From Bradyrhizobium sp. AT1 (lineage in GTDB: Bacteria > Pseudomonadota > Alphaproteobacteria > Rhizobiales > Xanthobacteraceae), in assembly GCF_001590795.1 (NCBI RefSeq), contig NZ_JXDL01000001.1, positions 4,515,494 to 4,579,493 of the forward strand: a stretch of DNA of 64,000 nucleotides. The letters run 5' to 3'. Positions within the stretch are counted from its first letter, which is position 1, and every line of letters starts with the position of its first letter. Of the stretch, positions 8,572 to 17,354 are shown in pieces. A program made the position numbers and the translations under genes. Under the pieces are notes generated by a model. It had not been told where the DNA came from, ran no database searches, and saw nothing but the letters and a program-made list of their open reading frames with translations.

Positions 8572-9332
8572 CGCGGTCCTCCTGTACGCTTCTTCCCTGA
8601 TGTTGCGCGTCCTGAGTTGCGCCGTTGCGGCGCCCTCGGCGTCTTGTTTGTTATCTGCTGCCGGCTCTCGCTCGCCAGACCTTCCGTCAGGCGAACCGTG
8701 AACTCGTCGGCGATTTCGGTCGGCGACAGCTCACCGTCGCGGCGATACCAATGGCCGATCCAATTGAGCGCGCCCGCGATGGCGAAGGCTGCGAGCTTGG
8801 GATCGCAGGGCCTGATCGAGCCGTCCGCCGTGCCTGCGGCAATGTATCGCCGGAAGGTGGCGTCGATCCGCTTCTTGGCGGTGCGCGCGACAGCGGCGTT
8901 GCGCTCGGTCAGGTCTCGCAGATCGAACCGCACGAGGCTCGCCCCGAAATCGGTCGCCATCAGCGCGGCATAGGCGTGCACCAGCTTACGCAGCTTGGCG
9001 AGGCCGGAGCCGCCGCCGGCGTTGATCTCCGTGATCACGCTGTCGACGAGCTCGGCGCCCATCGACCAGCATTCGAACAGGATCTCGTCCTTGCCCCGGA
9101 AGTAATTGTACAGCGCGGGCTTGGTGATGTTCAGCCGCTCGGCGACCTCGTTCAGCGTCACGCGATGATAACCCTGCTCCAGGAACAGCTGGACGGCGGC
9201 GCGCAGCACCGCCTCGCGCTTTTCGTCGCGAGCGCGGCGGCGGCTCTCGAACGGCAGCCAGGGCGAAGACGGCGACGAGGAAGGAGCGGGCGGCGCTGAA
9301 TCCATGTGGGATCGGTTGACTCTGGAGGACAT
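8568..9332 (-). CDS. TetR family transcriptional regulator
   Basis: A 254-residue TetR-type repressor. After a Pro/Ser-rich N-terminal extension, the HTH is at about residues 38-85 (REAVLRAAVQLFLEQGYHRV, then TLNEVAERLNITKPALYNYF). The C-terminal ligand domain is of the FadR/KstR-like acyl-CoA-sensing sort seen beside beta-oxidation genes. The tail after residue 230 is basic and low complexity. It is the first gene of the leftward unit with the acyl-CoA ligase and is divergent from the thiolase operon. The palindrome at 9344-9357 in the gap is its likely operator, controlling both arms and itself. Confidence 0.9.
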   Translation of the reverse strand: MSSRVNRSHMDSAPPAPSSSPSSPWLPFESRRRARDEKREAVLRAAVQLFLEQGYHRVTLNEVAERLNITKPALYNYFRGKDEILFECWSMGAELVDSVITEINAGGGSGLAKLRKLVHAYAALMATDFGASLVRFDLRDLTERNAAVARTAKKRIDATFRRYIAAGTADGSIRPCDPKLAAFAIAGALNWIGHWYRRDGELSPTEIADEFTVRLTEGLASESRQQITNKTPRAPQRRNSGRATSGKKRTGGPR

Positions 9333-9343
9333 CGACCGATATG

Positions 9344-9376
9344 TTACCCATGGGTAAGAAAAAGTCCAATGGGTAA
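9344..9376. promoter_or_regulatory. Probable TetR operator in the divergent promoter
   Basis: A perfect 14-base palindrome, TTACCCATGGGTAA (9344-9357), lies 12 bases from the TetR start. A further half-site ATGGGTAA is at 9369-9376, 18 bases before the thiolase start. A perfect palindrome plus a repeated half-site between a TetR gene and the operon it faces fits an autoregulated operator. Binding is inferred. Confidence 0.65.
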
Positions 9377-9393
9377 TTTATTTGGAGGAAGCG

Positions 9394-10575
9394 ATGTCTG
9401 ACGTCATCGTCGCAGGGGTCGGCATGATCCCCTTCGCCAAGCCGGGTGCCAGCGCGCCCTACCACGAGATGGGAACGGAGGCCGTCAAGCTGGCGCTCGC
9501 GGATGCCGGTCTTGGTTACGACGAGGTCGAGCAGGCCTATGTCGGCTACGTCTACGGTGATTCCACCTGCGGGCAGCGCGCGCTCTACCCTGTCGGGATG
9601 ACCGGCATCCCTATCGTCAACGTCAACAACAATTGCTCGACCGGCTCGACCGCGCTGTTCATGGCGCGGCAGATGATCGCGAGCGGCGCGCTGGATTGCG
9701 TGCTGGCGGTCGGCTTCGAGCAGATGAAGCCCGGCGCGCTCGGCAGCGTCTATACCGACCGCCCGAGCGCATTCGAGGAGTTCGACGCGGCCGCGGACGA
9801 GCTGATCGACGCGCCCGGCATTCCGCTGGCGCTGCGTTATTTCGGCGGGGCCGGGCTCAGCCACATGAAGAAATACGGCACCCCGCTCGACGCCTTCGCC
9901 AAGGTGCGCGCCAAGGCGAGCCGCCATGCCAAGAACAATCCGCTCGCACTCTTCCGCAAGGAAGTCACCGCGGATGATGTCATGAACGACCAGGTGATCT
10001 GGCCGGGCGTGATGACGCGCCTGATGGCGTGCCCGCCGACCTGCGGCGGCGCCGCGGCAGTGTTGGTGTCCGAGCGGTTCGCGGACAAGCATGGCATCGG
10101 CAAGCAGGTCCGCATCACGGCGCAGGCCATGACCACCGACACGCCCTCGACCTTCAAGGCCGGCGACATGATGCAGCTGGTCGGCTATGACATGGCAAAG
10201 GAGGCGGCAAGCCGGGTGTACGAGAGCGCCGGCATCGGGCCTGACGATCTCGACGTGGTCGAGCTGCACGACTGTTTCGCCCACAACGAGCTCATCACCT
10301 ACGAGGCGCTCGGCCTCTGCGGCGAGGGCGAGGCCGGCAAGTTCATCAATGACGGCGACAACACTTATGGCGGACGGATCGTGACCAATCCGTCCGGCGG
10401 ATTGCTGTCGAAGGGACATCCGCTTGGCGCCACCGGGCTTGCGCAGTGCTACGAGCTGACGCGGCAGTTGCGCGGCACGGCAGGTGCCACGCAGGTCGAG
10501 GGCGCGAAGGTCGCACTCCAGCACAATCTGGGCCTCGGCGGCGCCTGCGTCGTCACCCTCTACAAGCGGCACTGA
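9394..10575 (+). CDS. Lipid-transfer protein/SCP-x-type thiolase
   Basis: A 393-residue thiolase-fold enzyme of the SCP-x/lipid-transfer group, which cleaves or condenses 3-ketoacyl-CoA, often from sterol or branched side chains. The nucleophilic cysteine is Cys81 in VNNNCSTGSTALF. The conserved histidines are in VELHDCFAHNE and SKGHPLGATG, and the C-terminus has LGLGGACVVTLYK. The ATG at 9394 follows GGAGGAAGCG. It is the first gene of a rightward operon with two MaoC proteins, an SDR and an acyl-CoA dehydrogenase, together with the ligase forming a near-complete beta-oxidation-like set under TetR control. Confidence 0.9.
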   Translation: MSDVIVAGVGMIPFAKPGASAPYHEMGTEAVKLALADAGLGYDEVEQAYVGYVYGDSTCGQRALYPVGMTGIPIVNVNNNCSTGSTALFMARQMIASGALDCVLAVGFEQMKPGALGSVYTDRPSAFEEFDAAADELIDAPGIPLALRYFGGAGLSHMKKYGTPLDAFAKVRAKASRHAKNNPLALFRKEVTADDVMNDQVIWPGVMTRLMACPPTCGGAAAVLVSERFADKHGIGKQVRITAQAMTTDTPSTFKAGDMMQLVGYDMAKEAASRVYESAGIGPDDLDVVELHDCFAHNELITYEALGLCGEGEAGKFINDGDNTYGGRIVTNPSGGLLSKGHPLGATGLAQCYELTRQLRGTAGATQVEGAKVALQHNLGLGGACVVTLYKRH

Positions 10576-10580
10576 CGTCC

Positions 10581-11036
10581 ATGGTCGATCAGTCCGCCGT
10601 GGGGCGCAGCTTCACGCCCGTCACCGCGCATGTGGAGCCGGGCCGCCTCCGCTACTTCCTCAACACGCTGGGTGAAGAGAACCCGGTCTACCGCGACGCA
10701 GATGCTGCGCGGGCGGCCGGATTCACCGGCATGCCGGTGCCGCCGACCTATTTGTTCTGCCTGGAGATGATGGACGTCGACGACCCCTTCGAAATGTTCA
10801 GCGCGCTCGGCATCGACCTCGCCCGCGTGCTGCATGGCGAGCAGAGCTTCGCCTATCACGCGCCGGTCCTGGTCGGCGACACCCTGACGTTCCGGCCGCG
10901 CGTGACCCACGTGACGGAGAAGAAGGGCGGCGCGATGACGCTGATCGGCATCCGATGCGAGGTGACCAACCAGGACGGCGTGCACGTCGCCGATACCGCG
11001 CGCACGATCGTGATCCGTAACGGGGTGGCGGCATGA
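10581..11036 (+). CDS. MaoC-like dehydratase, N-terminal (FAS1-type hotdog) domain protein
   Basis: A 151-residue hotdog-fold protein. It has the features of the MaoC N-terminal dehydratase group: VEPGRLRYFLNTLGEENPVY near the N-terminus and the GMPVPPTYLF segment. It likely pairs with the next gene product to form a heteromeric enoyl-CoA hydratase, as in ChsH1/ChsH2-type or HadAB-type enzymes. Its stop overlaps the next start by 4 bases (ATGA at 11033), which supports a stoichiometric complex. It starts 5 bases after the thiolase stop. Confidence 0.82.
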   Translation: MVDQSAVGRSFTPVTAHVEPGRLRYFLNTLGEENPVYRDADAARAAGFTGMPVPPTYLFCLEMMDVDDPFEMFSALGIDLARVLHGEQSFAYHAPVLVGDTLTFRPRVTHVTEKKGGAMTLIGIRCEVTNQDGVHVADTARTIVIRNGVAA

Positions 11037-11443
11037 CGGCATCCGGAGACATCAAGGCCGGTGACCGTCTCGTCCACAAGGTCTTCCCGCCGATCACCCG
11101 CCACACGCTCGCGCTCTATTGCGGCGCATCGGGCGATCATAATCCGATCCACGTCGATATCGACTTTGCCAAGGCGGCCGGATTCCCGGATGTGTTCGCG
11201 CACGGCATGCTGGTGATGGCCTATCTCGGGCAGGCCCTCACGGATGCTGTGCCACCGTCGAGGCTGCGCCATTTTTCGACCCGTTTCGTCGCCATCACGC
11301 AGCTCGGCGCCAAACTGACCTGCGAAGGCACCGTGACCGAGCTCTTTGCGGAAGCCGGCGAACGGCGCGCAAGGCTCGCGCTCACCACCAGGGACGATCG
11401 CGGCGAGATCAAGCTCGAGGGCAGCGCCATCGTCGCGCTGTGA
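11033..11443 (+). CDS. MaoC family dehydratase (catalytic hotdog subunit)
   Basis: A 136-residue MaoC hydratase. The hydratase-2 motif is seen as LALYCGASGDHNPIHVDIDFAKAAGF without its first residues, where Asp and His of GDHNPIH are catalytic, followed by FAHGMLVMAYLG. It adds water to trans-2-enoyl-CoA. It overlaps the preceding MaoC gene by 4 bases and lies 20 bases before the SDR start, making a tight operon. Together the two hotdog proteins probably form one hydratase. Confidence 0.87.
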   Translation: MTASGDIKAGDRLVHKVFPPITRHTLALYCGASGDHNPIHVDIDFAKAAGFPDVFAHGMLVMAYLGQALTDAVPPSRLRHFSTRFVAITQLGAKLTCEGTVTELFAEAGERRARLALTTRDDRGEIKLEGSAIVAL

Positions 11444-11463
11444 CAGCAACAGGACACATGCAA

Positions 11464-12291
11464 ATGGCAAAACTGCAAGGAAAAGTCGCGCTCGTCACCG
11501 GCTCGGGCCGCGGCATCGGGCGCGCGATCGCACTCAAGCTTGCGCGCGAAGGCGCCAGGGTCGTGGTCAACGATCTCGATGCCGAACCCGGCAACGCCGT
11601 GGTGGCGGAGATCAAGGCGCTCGGCGGCGACGCCGTCGCCGTGAACGGTAGCGTCGCAGAGCCGGGTTTCGCCGACCGCTTCGTCGGCGCCGCGCTGGAC
11701 AAGTTCGGCGGGCTCGACATCATCGTCAACAATGCGGGCTACACCTGGGACTCCACCATCCAGAAGATGACGGACGAGCAGTTCCAGGCCATGCTCGACG
11801 TTCATCTCGTTGCCCCCTTCCGCCTCCTGCGTGCGGCCGCCGAGCCGATCCGCGTCTTCGCCAGGAAGGAAGCCGAGGAGGGCCGCGAGGTGTTCCGCAA
11901 GGTCGTCAACATCTCCTCCATCGCAGGCCTCTACGGCAATGCCGGGCAGGCCAGCTATTCCTCGGCCAAGGCCTCGCTGGTCGGGCTGACCCGTACCATG
12001 TGCAAGGAGTGGGGCCGCTACAAGGTCAACGTGAATTGCGTCGCCTTCGGCCTCATCAACACCCGCCTGACCCAGCCGATCGAGGCCCAGCAGAAGACTA
12101 TCGACGTCGCCGGCCGCGACATCAAGGTGGGCGTGCAGCCGCAGATGCTGGAGGCGATGTCGCGCATGATCCCGCTCGGCCGCGGCGGCACGCCGGAAGA
12201 GGCGGCCGACGCCGTCTATCTGTTCTGCAGTCCGGAATCCAATTATATCAGCGGGCAAGTGGTCGTCGCCGGTGGCGGCCTGATTGTCTGA
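11464..12291 (+). CDS. SDR family NAD(P)-dependent oxidoreductase
   Basis: A short-chain dehydrogenase of about 275 residues. The cofactor loop is VTGSGRGIGRAIALKLA, the structural motif is NNAG, and the catalytic Ser-Tyr-Lys set is NISSIAG ... ASYSSAKASL. The C-terminus, with SPESNYISGQVVVAGGG, is typical of FabG-like 3-hydroxyacyl-CoA dehydrogenases. I prefer the ATG at 11464 because AGGA (11451-11454) is 9 bases away; ATG 11458 and GTG 11440 are alternatives. In this operon it would oxidise the 3-hydroxyacyl-CoA made by the MaoC pair before thiolysis. Confidence 0.88.
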   Translation: MAKLQGKVALVTGSGRGIGRAIALKLAREGARVVVNDLDAEPGNAVVAEIKALGGDAVAVNGSVAEPGFADRFVGAALDKFGGLDIIVNNAGYTWDSTIQKMTDEQFQAMLDVHLVAPFRLLRAAAEPIRVFARKEAEEGREVFRKVVNISSIAGLYGNAGQASYSSAKASLVGLTRTMCKEWGRYKVNVNCVAFGLINTRLTQPIEAQQKTIDVAGRDIKVGVQPQMLEAMSRMIPLGRGGTPEEAADAVYLFCSPESNYISGQVVVAGGGLIV

Positions 12292-12304
12292 GAGCGAGGC
12301 GCTG

Positions 12305-13450
12305 ATGCATTACCGATCATCGTGGATGACCGAAGAACTGGACACGTTCCGCGACCAGTTCCGGAAATACCTCGCCAAGGATCTGGCGCCGCATGCCGAG
12401 AAATGGCGCGAGCAGAAAATGGTCGACCGCTTTGCCTGGCGCGGGCTCGGCGAGATGGGCGCGCTGCTCGCCAGCGTGCCGGAGGAATATGGCGGGCTGG
12501 GCGCCACCTTCGCCTATGACGCGGCGGTGCTGGACGATCTCGAAAGCACCGTGCCGGAATTGACCACCGGCGTCTCCGTGCACAGCGCCATCGTCGCGCA
12601 CTACATCCTCAATTACGGCTCGGAGGAGCAGAAGAAGCGCTGGCTGCCGAAGATGGCCTCCGGCGAGATGGTCGGCGCCATCGCCATGACCGAGCCCGGC
12701 ACCGGCTCGGATCTGCAGGCCGTCAAGACCACCGCGAAGAAGCAGGGCAATTCCTACGTCATCAACGGCCAGAAGACCTTCATCACAAACGGCCAGGCCG
12801 CCGATCTCGTCATCGTGGTCGCGCGCACCGGCGAGGCCGGCGCAAAAGGCATCTCGCTGATCGTGGTCGAGACCGCGGGCGCGGACGGCTACAAGCGCGG
12901 CCGCAACCTCGACAAGATCGGCCTGCACGCCTCCGACACGTCGGAGCTGTTCTTCGACAATGTCACGGTGCCGCCGGAGAACCTGCTCGGCAAGGAGGAA
13001 GGCCAGGGCTTTGTCCAGCTGATGCAGCAATTGCCGCAGGAGCGCCTCGCGCTCGCGGTCGGCGCCGTCGCCGCGATGGAGCGCGCGGTCAAACTCACCG
13101 TCGACTACACGAGGGAGCGCAAGGCGTTCGGCAAGCCGTTGATGGATTTCCAGAACACCGCCTTCACGCTCGCCGAGCGCAAGACCGAGGCGATGATCGC
13201 ACGCGTCTTCGTGGACTGGTGCATTGAGCGCCTCGTCGCCGGGGATCTCGACACGGTCACCGCGTCGATGGCGAAATATTGGTGCTCGGACAAACAGGTG
13301 CAGACCGCCGACGAATGCCTCCAGCTGTTCGGCGGCTACGGCTACATGCAGGAGTATCCGATCTCCCGCATCTTCATCGATTCACGCATCCAGAAGATCT
13401 ATGGCGGCACCAACGAGATCATGAAGCTGTTGATCGCGCGGTCGCTGTGA
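12305..13450 (+). CDS. Acyl-CoA dehydrogenase
   Basis: A 381-residue FAD-dependent acyl-CoA dehydrogenase. Signature segments are AIAMTEPGTGSDLQAVKTTA (FAD/substrate binding), the RKAFGKPLMDFQ motif, QLFGGYGYMQEYP, and IYGGTNEIMKLLIARSL at the C-terminus, with the catalytic Glu position in the NEI context. The start at ATG 12305 has GCGAGG just upstream. It is the last gene of the thiolase operon and supplies the 2,3-dehydrogenation step. Length and motifs are normal; chain-length specificity cannot be read from sequence. Confidence 0.92.
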   Translation: MHYRSSWMTEELDTFRDQFRKYLAKDLAPHAEKWREQKMVDRFAWRGLGEMGALLASVPEEYGGLGATFAYDAAVLDDLESTVPELTTGVSVHSAIVAHYILNYGSEEQKKRWLPKMASGEMVGAIAMTEPGTGSDLQAVKTTAKKQGNSYVINGQKTFITNGQAADLVIVVARTGEAGAKGISLIVVETAGADGYKRGRNLDKIGLHASDTSELFFDNVTVPPENLLGKEEGQGFVQLMQQLPQERLALAVGAVAAMERAVKLTVDYTRERKAFGKPLMDFQNTAFTLAERKTEAMIARVFVDWCIERLVAGDLDTVTASMAKYWCSDKQVQTADECLQLFGGYGYMQEYPISRIFIDSRIQKIYGGTNEIMKLLIARSL

Positions 13451-13470
13451 GTCGCGTCACTGTAGCGCGG

Positions 13471-14127
13471 CTATTTCGCTGACGGCCTTCGGTAGCGCAT
13501 CACATAGTCTGGCGTGGGAATACCCGGCTTGAGATCCGCGCAATTCCTGGGCTCGCCGGCCACCAGCTTGAGCGGTACGACACCGGCCCAGACGTCAAGG
13601 GCGTGGTCTTCCTCCGGGTCGACCACGCCGTGATTTCTGATCTTCGCTGAGGCCTCCGAAATCGGGAAACGGAGGAAGACCGTTGCGGCCAGCTCCTTTT
13701 TCTTTGGCGGACGAACGATATGGCCCGGTACGATATCCTCGACGAAGGCCGCGACCAGTCGCTCTTTTTCGTCGATATCCTCGATCTTCTCGGCCGTTCC
13801 GAAAATCATGACGGAACGATAGTCCATACTCATGCCGAAGCCGGAGCGGCCGGCCACGACGGAATCGACTAGCGTGACCGTGATGCAGGCGGGGGCTCCA
13901 TCCGCCAAGGCCGTCAAGAGCTGATTGTTCGGGCTGCCGTGAACATACACATGTTCGCCAATGCGAATGATCGCGGTTGGAATGACGCGCGGCCCACTCT
14001 CCGTGGCTACCCCAATGTGGCACACTAGCGCTTCATCGAGGATGTCGTGAATGGTTTGCAAGTCATAAGCTGCGCGCTCGGGACGTCGTCGCACGCGGGT
14101 CTTCTCGGTCGGAGTAATGATTGTCAC
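13471..14127 (-). CDS. Pyridoxamine 5'-phosphate oxidase family (FMN-binding split barrel) protein
   Basis: A 218-residue protein of the PNPOx-like split-barrel group, closer to NimA/flavin-reductase-like members than to PdxH. Family features are LVCHIGVATESGPRVIPTAI, VYVHGSPNNQLLTAL and GMSMDYRSVMIFGTAEKIED. The frame is open much further upstream, but the GTG at 14127 has AGGAGG 6 bases before it and begins exactly at the domain. It starts 10 bases after the Ldh-family gene stop on the same strand, so it is the second gene of that unit. A flavin- or heme-linked reductase role is possible but unproven. Confidence 0.8.
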   Translation of the reverse strand: MTIITPTEKTRVRRRPERAAYDLQTIHDILDEALVCHIGVATESGPRVIPTAIIRIGEHVYVHGSPNNQLLTALADGAPACITVTLVDSVVAGRSGFGMSMDYRSVMIFGTAEKIEDIDEKERLVAAFVEDIVPGHIVRPPKKKELAATVFLRFPISEASAKIRNHGVVDPEEDHALDVWAGVVPLKLVAGEPRNCADLKPGIPTPDYVMRYRRPSAK

Positions 14128-14137
14128 GACGAACCTC

Positions 14138-15238
14138 CTACGCGGGCTGATGGGCCATTGTGGATTTGCTGTGCGTGAGGTGATCCCCTTCGTAGTCGTT
14201 CCGCTCGTCGACGCGCTTTCCAGCGATATAGGCCCTGATTCGTTCGTGCAGGGACGCCGGTACCTTGACGCCCTCCCGTGCGGTTCGCTCGCGCGCTTCG
14301 TACCGTCGATCCGAAGGAAGCCTGGCTCCGTCCTGCTCAAGCATGCGCGAGAACAGCATCTCCGCATGCTTGAGCTGTGCGACACGATCACCGTTTTCGA
14401 CACATCGGAGCGGATCGATGGCGATGATCAATTCGCCGCCGCAGGGCGCGCCGGTATTCGCCTTGTCACGTTCGCCGGCTTCAAAGCTGAGTACATCGCC
14501 GACAAGAGGACCGGCCAACAGTTCAACCATCATCGCGATGTTCGAGCCCTTGAAGCCGCCAAAGGGCAGCTGGGCTCCCGCAAGGGCCTTGGCCGGATCG
14601 GTCGTAGGCTTACCGTCAGGGCCGATCGCCCATCCGTCCGGCAGAGTCTTGCCATCGCGTAGGCGAAGCTGGATCTCGCCACGCGCAGAGGCACTCGACG
14701 CCTGGTCGAAAACCACCGGTGGCTTGTCGTGCCGTGGCCATGCGAATGCCATCGGATTGGTTCCGAAGAGCGGTTTCGTCCCACCCGCGGGCGCCACGTA
14801 GGGACTGGCTGCGACGAATGCAAAGCCAACGAGACCGCGCTCAGCAAGGCGCTCGACTTCCGGCCAGAGTGCAGCAACGTTGAGTGCGTTCGTGACCGCG
14901 AGCGCCGCTATACCGTGCTTCTTCGCCCTGTCAGCCAACGGCTCGTCGCCACGCTCGAGAGCCAGCGGAGAGAAGCCATATTTCGCATCGACTTTGATCA
15001 CGCTCGGCATCAGTTCGACAAGTGCAGGCTCGGCGTCTCCGGAGGCCTGCCCCGACAGCAGACCGTTCATGTAGAACGGCAGCCTGAACAGGCCGTGGTG
15101 GCGGCACTCGTCGCGCTCCGCCGCGGTGATGGTGTTCGCGATCGCCTGCGCGTGCGTCTCGTTGAAGCCCTGCGACAGCAAGGCGGCCTTGGCCGAACGG
15201 TGCACGTCGCTCAGCGACAGTTGAACGAAATCCTGCAT
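14138..15238 (-). CDS. Ldh family (malate/L-lactate dehydrogenase-like) oxidoreductase
   Basis: A 366-residue enzyme of the Ldh/YlbC/DpkA family, NAD(P)H-dependent reductases of 2-keto acids or cyclic imines (malate, ureidoglycolate, piperideine-2-carboxylate). Diagnostic segments are AAERDECRHHGLFRLPFY, NAAALWP-like NALNVAALWPEVERLA, PLFGTNPMAFAWPR and PFGGFKGSNIAMMVELLAG. The start at 15238 has AAGGAG 9 bases upstream. A longer frame would run across the palindrome at 15299-15317, so it is rejected. The XRE-cupin regulator gene lies just upstream, which suggests control of amino-acid-derived imine or keto-acid metabolism. Confidence 0.85.
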   Translation of the reverse strand: MQDFVQLSLSDVHRSAKAALLSQGFNETHAQAIANTITAAERDECRHHGLFRLPFYMNGLLSGQASGDAEPALVELMPSVIKVDAKYGFSPLALERGDEPLADRAKKHGIAALAVTNALNVAALWPEVERLAERGLVGFAFVAASPYVAPAGGTKPLFGTNPMAFAWPRHDKPPVVFDQASSASARGEIQLRLRDGKTLPDGWAIGPDGKPTTDPAKALAGAQLPFGGFKGSNIAMMVELLAGPLVGDVLSFEAGERDKANTGAPCGGELIIAIDPLRCVENGDRVAQLKHAEMLFSRMLEQDGARLPSDRRYEARERTAREGVKVPASLHERIRAYIAGKRVDERNDYEGDHLTHSKSTMAHQPA

Positions 15239-15298
15239 GAAGCCTGCTCCTTTGTGGTGGCCGGAGAGCGATCCAGCGACAAAATTCAATATCCACAA

Positions 15299-15317
15299 AT
15301 TTGCATGATATGCAAAT
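15299..15317. promoter_or_regulatory. Probable XRE-cupin operator before the Ldh-family gene
   Basis: A perfect inverted repeat, ATTTGCAT-GAT-ATGCAAAT (8-3-8), sits 61 bases upstream of the Ldh-family start and between it and the XRE-cupin gene. A near copy (ATTTGCAT-AAC-ATGCA) lies before the receptor gene at 17355-17370. Sharing the site between two promoters that flank one regulator makes this a strong operator candidate; binding is inferred. Confidence 0.65.
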
Positions 15318-15370
15318 TCAATCTCGTCGCAATGCTTGCCCAGGTTTGCCGTCAGGGCTTCAGCGATTTA

Positions 15371-15985
15371 TCAAGAGGACGACTTGGTCGGAGCGAGATC
15401 GACTGCCCCGGAGGGCGTCACTACCATCAGCATCTTGGCCGGCTTGTTGCCGACGTTCCTGCCCATATGGGGCTTGTCGCCGAGCAGGTGCACGCAATCG
15501 CCGGCGTCGAGCGTCAGGCGATCGGCTCCGATCTGGAATTCGATGCGGCCCTCGAGGATATAGAGCACCTCCTCGCCTTCATGGGAGAGCAGCTTGACGT
15601 CGATCTCCGACACGACGGGAAACTCGAGCAGAAACGCATTGAGTCTGGGCTCGGTCAGATCACCCGACAGCCAGTGGTAGTCGTAGCCATTGGCCGACAT
15701 CTGCTCGGAATCAGTGCGATCCTTCTTCCGAGACACCGAATAATGCTTCGGAACGTAGGCCTCGTTGGTGTCTTCAAAGAGATCCCGCAGGGGGACGTTC
15801 AGGCGGGTCGCGATCGAGATGAGATTGGCGATCGACGTCGCCGTCTCTCCCCGTTCGATTCGAGAGAGATAGGCGGCCGACAAATTGGTGTCGGCCCCCA
15901 ATTGCTGTAACGTGAGTTTACGAAGTTGGCGCGCCGCCCGGATACGAAGTCCCAGCTGGCGCGCGACAAATCGCGCCTGATCCAA
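15371..15985 (-). CDS. XRE family transcriptional regulator with C-terminal cupin domain
   Basis: A 204-residue regulator. Residues about 8-65 are a Cro/C1-type HTH (LRIRAARQLRKLTLQQLG, then TNLSAAYLSRIERGETATSI). Residues about 120-195 are a cupin_2 beta-barrel (EGEEVLYILEGRIEFQIG ... DAGDCVHLLGDKPHMGRNVG), which binds a small effector. PuuR and SutR are of this architecture and often control amine or amino acid catabolism. It sits between the Ldh-family/PNPOx unit and a Liv-type receptor gene, both leftward. The shared ATTTGCAT palindromes point to these as its targets. Confidence 0.9.
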   Translation of the reverse strand: MDQARFVARQLGLRIRAARQLRKLTLQQLGADTNLSAAYLSRIERGETATSIANLISIATRLNVPLRDLFEDTNEAYVPKHYSVSRKKDRTDSEQMSANGYDYHWLSGDLTEPRLNAFLLEFPVVSEIDVKLLSHEGEEVLYILEGRIEFQIGADRLTLDAGDCVHLLGDKPHMGRNVGNKPAKMLMVVTPSGAVDLAPTKSSS

Positions 15986-16094
15986 AACGCGCTCCCCGAC
16001 CTCTTGGAACGTTTAGAGGTTGGCTCTAGAGGCAATTTGCGCGGCATGCAAGATTGGAGAGGCGTTTACCGACCGCCGGCCACAGGGCCGTGCA

Positions 16095-17312
16095 CTATTT
16101 CCGGATCAACGGGCAATCGCTCTGCTCCAGACTCGGGAACGCCTGGTCGGCGGGAATGGTCGCCAGAACCTTGTAATAATCCCATGGCGCCTTGGATTCC
16201 GAGGGCTGCTTGACCTCGACGAGATACATGTCGTGCAGCATCAGACCATCTTCCCTGACCTTCCCATTGCGCGAGAAAATGTCGCTGACGGGGAGCTCTT
16301 TCATCTTGTTCATCACAGCCTGCCCAGCGTCTGTCTGCGCGGCCTCCACCGCTCGCAAATAATGCCGCACAGCCGAATAGACCCCGGCTTGAGTCATGGT
16401 TGGCATGGCATTCCGCTTCGCGAAGAACTTCCTGGACCAGACCCTCGTCTCCTCGTCCCGATCCCAGTAGAACGCCGTCACGAACTTCAGGCCCTTGGCC
16501 GCCGCCAGGCCGAGCGAATGGACGTCGGTAATGAAGACGATCGGCGCAACGAGCGATTGGTCGGAGATGCCGAACTCGGCTGCCTGCTTGATACCGGTTG
16601 CCATGTCCGCGCCCGCGCTCGCCAAAGCGACGACTTTTGCCTTCGATGATTGCGCCTGGAGCAGGTAAGAGCTCATATCGGATGTGTTGAGCGGGTGTCG
16701 CACTTCGCCAAGAACCTGGCCGTTCCCCTCCGAGACTGCCTTGCGGATATCGGCGGCGAATGCCTGCCCGAAGGCATAATCCACGGTCACCAGAAACCAG
16801 CTGCTGTAACCCGATTTGACGAGCGCCTTCGCCAGCCCGTATCCGTTCGAATAGCTGGTGTAGACCCACTGGGCGGAGGTCGCCGAACAGGCTTTGCCGG
16901 TGAAATCTGACGAAGCTGCCGCAATCAGGGTCACCTTGCCGCGGTCCTTGGCGAGCGACTGGACCGCAAACCCTACGGACGAATTGGAAAAGTCGGCGAC
17001 CACGTCGACACCGGCCAGATCGAACCACTCGCGCGCCTTGGCAAGCCCTATGTCCGCTTTGTTCTGATGATCGGCAGAGAGCAGCTCGATCTTCTTGCCA
17101 AGCACGGTTCCGCCGAACTCGTCGATGGCCATCTGCGCGGCCACGACCGACCCCTGCCCGGAAAGATCGGCGTAAGGCCCTGACTGGTCGTTCAAAATGC
17201 CGATCTTGACCGCGTCGTCAGAGATTGCCGGTCCGGCGGATGCCGGGAGGGCCAATAGGATCAGCGCCAGCCCTGCGAGGGCCCCGCCAAGAGTGGCATT
17301 CGTTCTGAACAT
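16095..17312 (-). CDS. Branched-chain amino acid-type ABC transporter substrate-binding protein
   Basis: A 405-residue periplasmic receptor of the LivJ/Peripla_BP_6 group. After a signal peptide (MFRTNATLGG...LPASA) come VKIGILNDQSGPYADLSGQG, the conserved LLSADHQNKADIGLAKAREW, and DYAFGQAFAADIRK. I use the ATG at 17312, preceded by GAAGGAAGG, because the longer frame would include the operator-like repeat at 17355-17370. No permease or ATPase genes accompany it, so it probably uses Liv components encoded elsewhere. It is clearly related to the receptor at 36831-38039: both contain SVRHPLNTSD/EVRHPLNTSD and a near-identical C-terminal region. Confidence 0.88.
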   Translation of the reverse strand: MFRTNATLGGALAGLALILLALPASAGPAISDDAVKIGILNDQSGPYADLSGQGSVVAAQMAIDEFGGTVLGKKIELLSADHQNKADIGLAKAREWFDLAGVDVVADFSNSSVGFAVQSLAKDRGKVTLIAAASSDFTGKACSATSAQWVYTSYSNGYGLAKALVKSGYSSWFLVTVDYAFGQAFAADIRKAVSEGNGQVLGEVRHPLNTSDMSSYLLQAQSSKAKVVALASAGADMATGIKQAAEFGISDQSLVAPIVFITDVHSLGLAAAKGLKFVTAFYWDRDEETRVWSRKFFAKRNAMPTMTQAGVYSAVRHYLRAVEAAQTDAGQAVMNKMKELPVSDIFSRNGKVREDGLMLHDMYLVEVKQPSESKAPWDYYKVLATIPADQAFPSLEQSDCPLIRK

Positions 17313-17354
17313 GGATCGAACCTTCCTTCGAATGACAATAGGCACGATACGCAA

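Noticed and set aside
8986..10572. 528-codon open frame on the reverse strand
   Set aside because: It covers the thiolase gene and its promoter in antisense and has no recognisable domain until it runs into TetR sequence out of frame.
14128..14403. N-terminal extension of the PNPOx-like protein
   Set aside because: It overlaps the Ldh-family gene, and the GTG at 14127 has a strong ribosome binding site and begins at the domain.
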